DNA from: a virus
Reading direction: 5' to 3' (one strand)
DNA length: 31,268 nt
Virus record (IMG/VR): IMGVR_UViG_3300037189_001027
Span: 1-31,268 of that record
Positions 27,754 to 31,268 of the stretch are shown here, piece by piece. Below the pieces are notes generated by a model. That model did no database searches. It worked only from the letters and a program-made list of their open reading frames with translations, and was not told where the DNA came from. Within the stretch, counting starts at the first letter, position 1, and each line of letters begins with the position of its first letter. The translations under genes were made by a program, and so were the position numbers.

Positions 27754-27946
27754 AGAGTTCAACCCAATCAATAGCGAGGATGTCTTCACTACGCAGATTG
27801 CAATACGCAAGATGCGTAAGGAAGTTGATGTTGATGAAGTCTGATTTGTTCCAGGCTTTGCGACGAATCTTTTTGCCGTCTTTCATCGCCAGCAGAGCCA
27901 TGCTGAAGCACATCTCTCCTGTAGCTGCGTCATAAAAGTGCTTCAT
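27743..27946 (-). CDS. DUF2829 family protein (Tad2-like domain)
   Basis: A 67-residue protein with the DUF2829 pattern: FSMALLAMKDGKKIRRKAWN near residues 14-33, a short middle, and ILAIDWVELYD at the end. GAGGGA lies 6 bases before the ATG. Some DUF2829 proteins are Tad2, which sequesters the cyclic ADP-ribose signal of the Thoeris defence system. Many others have no tested function. It is at the short end of the family, lacking part of the usual central region, so anti-Thoeris activity is only a possibility. Confidence 0.65.
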   Translation of the reverse strand: MKHFYDAATGEMCFSMALLAMKDGKKIRRKAWNKSDFININFLTHLAYCNLRSEDILAIDWVELYDY

Positions 27947-28061
27947 CTGCTTCCCTCAGAATTTGGTCTTGCAGTTCTTTCTTGGTTGGTGGTTTGACCG
28001 TACCGAAAGGCCAGCAAGGCGGGGCGTTCTTGGATTTGGTTCCGTCAGGTTTAGTAAACAT
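27930..28061 (-). CDS. Small Pro/Lys-rich protein, 43 residues
   Basis: An open frame from ATG 28061, 2 bases after the SSB stop, running to TGA at 27930 and overlapping the DUF2829 start by 17 bases. The product begins MFTKPDGTKSKNAPPCWPFG and ends in a short charged helix (KKELQDQILREADEALL). It fills the only gap between SSB and DUF2829 and carries that gene's ribosome-binding site in its last codons. The ribosome-binding site is weak and no family is recognised. Confidence 0.6.
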   Translation of the reverse strand: MFTKPDGTKSKNAPPCWPFGTVKPPTKKELQDQILREADEALL

Positions 28062-28063
28062 AA

Positions 28064-28453
28064 TCAAAAAGGTACGTCAGATTCATCATCCCAATCATCA
28101 TCGCGGGCGCCCTTCTTAGCTCCAGCGGTCTTCTCGGCTTTGCCCACAAACTCCAGGGCGTCAATCGTGCCGCGCATGTTGTGGTAGGTCTTGCCGTCTT
28201 TGCCTTCGTAGACCTCAATGTGGATGTCTCGCATGTCCACAAAGATCAGCGTCCCTTTGCCGAGAAACGGAGCGAGAGAGTCAGCCCGCTCACCAAACAA
28301 CGAGGCTTGAATCCACTGCGAAGGCTTCTTACCGTCACGATCCTTCTGACCGTAGTTGTAAGCCAGCACCAAGTTTGCCACAGTCACGCCGCTACGGGTA
28401 GCGCGAATCTCGGCATCCTTACCCAAACGACAATTTCCAATCAATCGCATCAT
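28064..28453 (-). CDS. ssb: Single-stranded DNA-binding protein
   Basis: A 129-residue SSB with an OB fold at residues 1-105 (MMRLIGNCRLGKDAEIRATR, VTVANLVLAYNYG, SQWIQASLFGERADSLAPFL, GTLIFVDMRDIHIEVYEGKD) and an acidic tail DDDWDDESDVPF, ending in the partner-binding Asp-x-Pro-Phe motif. It coats single-stranded DNA in replication and recombination and recruits partners through the tail. It overlaps the upstream HTH gene by 4 bases. Together with ERF and YqaJ it forms a recombination module. Confidence 0.93.
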   Translation of the reverse strand: MMRLIGNCRLGKDAEIRATRSGVTVANLVLAYNYGQKDRDGKKPSQWIQASLFGERADSLAPFLGKGTLIFVDMRDIHIEVYEGKDGKTYHNMRGTIDALEFVGKAEKTAGAKKGARDDDWDDESDVPF

Positions 28454-28647
28454 TCTTCCTTCAAGTGATATTCGGCAAAGTGCTTGCCATTACGCTGTTT
28501 CATAACTTGTTTGATGTCGTAGCCTGCTTTGCGTAGTTCATGGATACGCGCAGCAAGACGAAAACACCCAACTTTTTGCAGGGCATCCTGTGGCGTGACA
28601 GGCCCCTGACGTAGAAGTTCAACTATTTGATGGCACTGTGATTCCAT
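28450..28647 (-). CDS. Small helix-turn-helix phage protein
   Basis: A 65-residue protein of helix-turn-helix type: CHQIVELLRQGPVTPQDALQ, then CFRLAARIHELRKAGYDI. The 'LL..GP.T..DAL...G..RLAARI.ELR..GY' pattern is a common phage DNA-binding domain. The short C-terminal strand pair (KHFAEYHLKEE) would be the wing. GGAG precedes the ATG, which lies within the end of the exonuclease gene. A regulator or DNA-processing partner; target unknown. Confidence 0.8.
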   Translation of the reverse strand: MESQCHQIVELLRQGPVTPQDALQKVGCFRLAARIHELRKAGYDIKQVMKQRNGKHFAEYHLKEE

Positions 28648-29236
28648 TTAGTTTCTCCACAATCAAATCAACCTCAGTCAAAAACTGAGAGACTTCATTC
28701 TCAAGTTCTTTGATCTTCTGGGCATCAGTGTTTACCCTATAGATCGCCAACTGGAGGTGTTCTGGAAACCTGGGATCAAACGATACGAAGTCGCACCAAG
28801 GCCGACCCGTCACGGCCATCTGCCAGTACATCTGAGGCAGGTAGTCGGGGTCCGCTGATCCGCGAAGCAGGTTGTCTAGGTGGGTCGCTGAGTTAGGGCA
28901 CTTGATCTCAATCAGACCATCACCTGGGAATCCATCAGGAGAAGCACCAGACATCGCAATTATTGGGTGGTCAATAAACCCTACGTCTTGAATCAGTTGA
29001 CCAGTGCGGTTTTCGTATGCAAGTTTTGCATAAGGTTCATGGTCGATCCCATGCTGCATGGCCGCGTTGGTGAAGCCTTCCTTTTTGGACCCGGTAAGCC
29101 TTTCCAAAGCAAGCTCAACAGCGTAGTTCTTACGCGAGGCCGAGGCTCCGGTTTTGGTCTTAGCAACGATGTCTTTGATCCGCGAAGCAGTAGCTTTGCC
29201 TACCCTTTGCTGAAACCACTCAGGCGTCTGCTGCAT
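28619..29236 (-). CDS. YqaJ-type exonuclease (lambda Exo-like)
   Basis: A 205-residue nuclease starting at ATG 29236 behind AAGG. An upstream in-frame start at 29287 lies inside the preceding gene. The N terminus TPEWFQQRVGKATASRIKDI is the usual YqaJ opening. The PD-(D/E)xK site is D101 in SGASPDGFPGDG with E110 and K112 in IEIKCP, and QMYWQMAVTGRPWCDFVSF follows. It degrades one strand of double-stranded ends to make tails for the annealing protein encoded upstream (ERF, 30136-30678). Confidence 0.92.
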   Translation of the reverse strand: MQQTPEWFQQRVGKATASRIKDIVAKTKTGASASRKNYAVELALERLTGSKKEGFTNAAMQHGIDHEPYAKLAYENRTGQLIQDVGFIDHPIIAMSGASPDGFPGDGLIEIKCPNSATHLDNLLRGSADPDYLPQMYWQMAVTGRPWCDFVSFDPRFPEHLQLAIYRVNTDAQKIKELENEVSQFLTEVDLIVEKLNGITVPSNS

Positions 29237-29237
29237 T

Positions 29238-29891
29238 TTAATTAACCTTGTAATCTTTGAAAACAACACCTTTTGAAGCGTCTCCAACTTTGCAAGACTT
29301 CACCCAAATAGATTTTCCTGACGGGTGTTTCCTCCAATGTCCTCTGCGGTCATGCAATCTAGGACTTGCATGAGTACCTCCTTGATGTTCTTTTTTGATT
29401 TCTTTGGGCCCAATTTCTACAGTATGCCAATCAAACAAAATTGCAGGCTTGCCCTTTGCTTTTCTTTTGCGATTTATTAAACTATTTTGTGCAACTGGCT
29501 TATATGATCTTGAAACAGAATCTTGCAGCTTGATTAGTGAAACACATGCGGTTCTAAAGATAGGCTCTACGTCCTTTTTTTGCACATTGCCATGTGTTGT
29601 GTATTTAATTCCATCTTCTTCGCACAAATAAGCAAAAGGATAAATATAGTGTTTAGTATTTATCACTACTCCACTAACAGTTACGCTATCTTGACCTTGA
29701 ATAAGCCACAAAGAAAATGGTTCTCCGCTTTCATCTTTGCCAACAATCGCTGTTTTTTCATACGGCAATTTAGAAACAATATCCCAATTAACTCTTCCTC
29801 CAGGCCATTTATCTAATTTATCCACATCGAACCACATAAACATTTCAGCATTTGGGTGTAATGCCGCTGCTTTTTGAATCAAAGGTGTCAT
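29238..29891 (-). CDS. Unknown protein within recombination module, AT-rich
   Basis: A 217-residue protein I cannot assign to a characterised function. The N-terminal part is acidic with aromatic residues (MFMWFDVDKLDKWPGGRVNW), the middle is beta-rich (GQDSVTVSGVVINTKHYIYP), and the C-terminal 60 residues are basic and conserved-looking (HQGGTHASPRLHDRRGHWRK, then SIWVKSCKVGD). That tail resembles a segment at the end of several phage proteins. About 470 bases of the gene are visibly AT-richer than flanking genes. It ends 1 base before the exonuclease start codon. Confidence 0.75.
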   Translation of the reverse strand: MTPLIQKAAALHPNAEMFMWFDVDKLDKWPGGRVNWDIVSKLPYEKTAIVGKDESGEPFSLWLIQGQDSVTVSGVVINTKHYIYPFAYLCEEDGIKYTTHGNVQKKDVEPIFRTACVSLIKLQDSVSRSYKPVAQNSLINRKRKAKGKPAILFDWHTVEIGPKEIKKEHQGGTHASPRLHDRRGHWRKHPSGKSIWVKSCKVGDASKGVVFKDYKVN

Positions 29892-29900
29892 AGATATTCC

Positions 29901-30152
29901 TTACGCAATTTCGTCCTTGATTGCAATTTCCCGTACAACACCCCTCCACGGAAGGTTCTGTGCAAGGGTGGGGCCGAGGTTGACTCTCAATGCTGCTTCG
30001 CCTGGAGTCTCGGCACCTAGATACCAATGTTCTCCATCCCAGTAGGAAAATCTCAGTAAAGGTGCGCTTCCTTTCCATGTCTGAAACTTCCTCTCGTAGA
30101 CCCCGACTCGGAAAGGATCAATACCCTCAAACCACTCAGTTCTTGTTTGCAT
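29901..30152 (-). CDS. Small Trp-rich conserved phage protein, unknown function
   Basis: An 83-residue protein with PFRVGVYERKFQTW, LLRFSYWDGEHWYLGAETPG and LPWRGVVREIA. The sequence reads like the short phage family with 'W....P.R.GVY.R......YS.WDG..W......A......S..QN.PWRG'. Function unknown. It overlaps the end of the ERF gene by 17 bases and lies 9 bases before the next gene, consistent with one recombination operon. Confidence 0.75.
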   Translation of the reverse strand: MQTRTEWFEGIDPFRVGVYERKFQTWKGSAPLLRFSYWDGEHWYLGAETPGEAALRVNLGPTLAQNLPWRGVVREIAIKDEIA

Positions 30153-30678
30153 TCTTCAGTGACTGACTATGAATCGCCCAGAGCTTCTCTTTCATTGGGC
30201 CTACAGGAACGGCCTTAAAAGCCTTCTGGAGGGCTTCCAGGCCTTCAACTGCAGCTTCCCTTAGCCTGGGCAGGTTTGCTTCCTCAAAAGCCTTGTAGGC
30301 CTCATCCACTGCGGTCGCGTGACCATCGTCATCTTCGGGAGCGATACCACAGGCTGCCATCAGGGCATAGCGTCGAGCGTAGGTGAGCGCGGAGCCGTAA
30401 CCTTGCGGGTCTTTCTTGCTGGCAGGTACATGTAGCTTTCCTGCCGAAACCTGTTCACCAGACTCATGGATAAAAAGAGTTTCAATAACGATCCCGTCAT
30501 CACACTCATGTGATGTCTGCATCAAGAAGATGCCGTTGTTGTTGAGACCATCAATGACCGCTTCAATACAAGCCGCAAGGTCTGCGTACTTTGATTTGAA
30601 ATGCGGATTGGAAGCAGTCTTAAGTGCAGGCCCAAATGCTTTTTGAGCCTTCACCAATGCACAAGCAATGTTCTTCAT
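30136..30678 (-). CDS. erf: ERF-family single-strand annealing protein
   Basis: A 180-residue recombinase-type annealing protein. ERF landmarks are NPHFKSKYADLAACIEAV near residue 23, then FIHESGEQVSAG and the signature QGYGSALTYARRYALMAACG followed by IAPEDDDG. It anneals complementary single strands, working with the YqaJ exonuclease and SSB encoded downstream, and can circularise or recombine phage DNA. The C-terminal 55 residues are helical and variable. It overlaps the HTH/H-NS gene by 4 bases (ATGA). Confidence 0.93.
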   Translation of the reverse strand: MKNIACALVKAQKAFGPALKTASNPHFKSKYADLAACIEAVIDGLNNNGIFLMQTSHECDDGIVIETLFIHESGEQVSAGKLHVPASKKDPQGYGSALTYARRYALMAACGIAPEDDDGHATAVDEAYKAFEEANLPRLREAAVEGLEALQKAFKAVPVGPMKEKLWAIHSQSLKNANKN

Positions 30679-30986
30679 ACCTTGAATTCATCAATAGAAC
30701 GGCCATTGGAAATGTGAGTCTTCAGCCACTTAGCCATAATGCCGCGACCAGACCAAGTGTTGTCGCCGTCACGGTACTTCACTGCAACAGGCTTGCGCTC
30801 GCCCTTGACTTTGACCTTGGGTTGCTTTTTGGGCTCTTCCCAGGTTGAGACATATTCCTTGTCCCAGAAGACCATTTTGGTGTCAGTCTGAACTGGAGCA
30901 GGGAACTGACCCAGTTTCATGTACTTGTTAACCTTGCCGCGAGTAATTCCCAGCAAAGCGCAAACACCATTGATCGACAAAAACAT
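30675..30986 (-). CDS. HTH protein fused to an H-NS-type C-terminal DNA-binding domain
   Basis: A 103-residue protein with AAGGA 8 bases before the ATG. Residues 5-50 form an AlpA/MerR-like helix-turn-helix (INGVCALLGITRGKVNKYMK, then FWDKEYVSTW). Residues 51-66 are a Lys/Pro linker. Residues 67-103 match the C-terminal DNA-binding domain of betaproteobacterial H-NS proteins (VAVKYRDGDNTWSGRG, then KWLKTHISNGRSIDEF). The usual minor-groove R-G-R core is R81-G82-I83 here, so one Arg is missing. The H-NS oligomerisation region is absent. Probably an operon regulator, perhaps autoregulatory through repeats just upstream. Confidence 0.82.
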   Translation of the reverse strand: MFLSINGVCALLGITRGKVNKYMKLGQFPAPVQTDTKMVFWDKEYVSTWEEPKKQPKVKVKGERKPVAVKYRDGDNTWSGRGIMAKWLKTHISNGRSIDEFKV

Positions 30987-31001
30987 ATCGTGTCCTTTCT
31001 T

Positions 31002-31034
31002 TGAACGTGTTTTGTGAACGTGTCGATTTTCGAC
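31002..31034 (-). promoter_or_regulatory. Candidate operator upstream of the HTH/H-NS gene
   Basis: In the 49-base gap, TGAACGTGT occurs twice in direct orientation (31002-31010 and 31015-31023, 13 bases apart). An adjoining perfect inverted repeat GTCGA TTT TCGAC spans 31022-31034. The repeats lie 16-48 bases before the start codon and could bind the fused regulator or another repressor. No convincing minus-10 and minus-35 pair is visible. Confidence 0.45.
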
Positions 31035-31035
31035 G

Positions 31036-31268
31036 CTAAATTTTAACGTGAGAGTAGGTGTTTTCCCTAAGTTGTTGAATCCATTTCAGGGCTTTGCCTG
31101 TGCAGATTTGTGAACCTGTGACTCTCAAGACTCTCCAGCCCAGGCACATTGCTTCCGCGTACTTCTCAGCGTCTTTCTCGAAGCCGGAACCTCGGTTGTG
31201 GCGACCGTTGATCCATGTCCCACCTTCTACCTCGACGGCCAGCATGTGATCAGGCCAAACCATGTCCA
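31036..31268 (-). CDS. PD-(D/E)xK-type endonuclease, partial (5' end outside window)
   Basis: The reading frame runs off the right edge: the codon before the first Met is Asp, so the Met at 31263 is probably internal. Visible are DMVWPDHMLAVEVEGGTW, with the Asp and E-x-E typical of this nuclease fold, then HNRGSGFEKDAEKYAEAMCL and GWRVLRVTGSQI. This matches a small phage endonuclease group related to very-short-patch-repair-like or resolvase-like nucleases. Substrate cannot be judged from the part seen. It probably heads or belongs to the leftward early operon. Confidence 0.75.
   Translation of the reverse strand, partial: DMVWPDHMLAVEVEGGTWINGRHNRGSGFEKDAEKYAEAMCLGWRVLRVTGSQICTGKALKWIQQLRENTYSHVKI

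Overview
The window is a tightly packed stretch of a tailed, siphovirus-type double-stranded DNA phage (HK97-type head, lambda-like tail). Recognisable families support this: TerL nuclease domain, HK97 portal, S78 prohead protease, HK97-fold capsid protein, a phiE125 gp8-like connector, a G/GT tail chaperone pair with a frameshift site, a tape measure, a gpJ-like tip protein, holin and GH24 lysozyme, and an ERF/YqaJ/SSB recombination set. The host is probably a Gram-negative bacterium, most likely a betaproteobacterium (Burkholderiales). That host call is inference from the style of the small accessory genes and the TWSGRG-type H-NS domain. No integrase, tRNA, CRISPR array or insertion sequence is visible, and no stretch of 300 bases lacks a gene.

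Layout. Positions 1-26005 are all rightward late genes. Packaging and head genes come first (1-6364): TerL end, portal, protease, major capsid protein, a strong terminator, a second capsid paralogue, then connector and head-closure proteins. Tail genes follow (6364-16287): tail completion protein, two tandem tail-tube paralogues, two small unknown genes, the G/GT chaperone with its slippery site, an HK97 gp10-like protein, tape measure, two tip proteins, a GNAT acetyltransferase and a gpJ-like protein. Receptor-binding and fibre genes occupy 16351-23208: an adaptor-like protein, a collagen-like fibre with two Gly-Pro-Thr blocks, a small protein, and a large AT-rich repetitive protein. Lysis genes occupy 23210-24461. 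A three-domain methyltransferase/glycosyltransferase/TPR protein ends the late operon at a UUCG-loop terminator near 26022-26046.

Positions 26020-31268 are all leftward early or middle genes, convergent with the late operon. Read 5' to 3' they are: a nuclease cut by the window edge, a helix-turn-helix/H-NS-domain fusion behind a repeat-rich possible operator, ERF annealing protein, a small conserved protein, an AT-rich unknown, YqaJ exonuclease, a small helix-turn-helix protein, SSB, a 43-residue gene, a DUF2829 (Tad2-like) protein, several small conserved phage proteins, a MazG-like pyrophosphohydrolase, and a cluster of heavily overlapping small genes with zinc-ribbon and winged-helix proteins.

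The most unusual features are the duplication of both main structural proteins (capsid with a terminator between the copies, and tail tube), the HTH/H-NS fusion with its candidate operator, the methyltransferase-glycosyltransferase-TPR fusion, a compositionally mosaic adhesin-like gene, and the out-of-frame overlaps at the end of the leftward operon.
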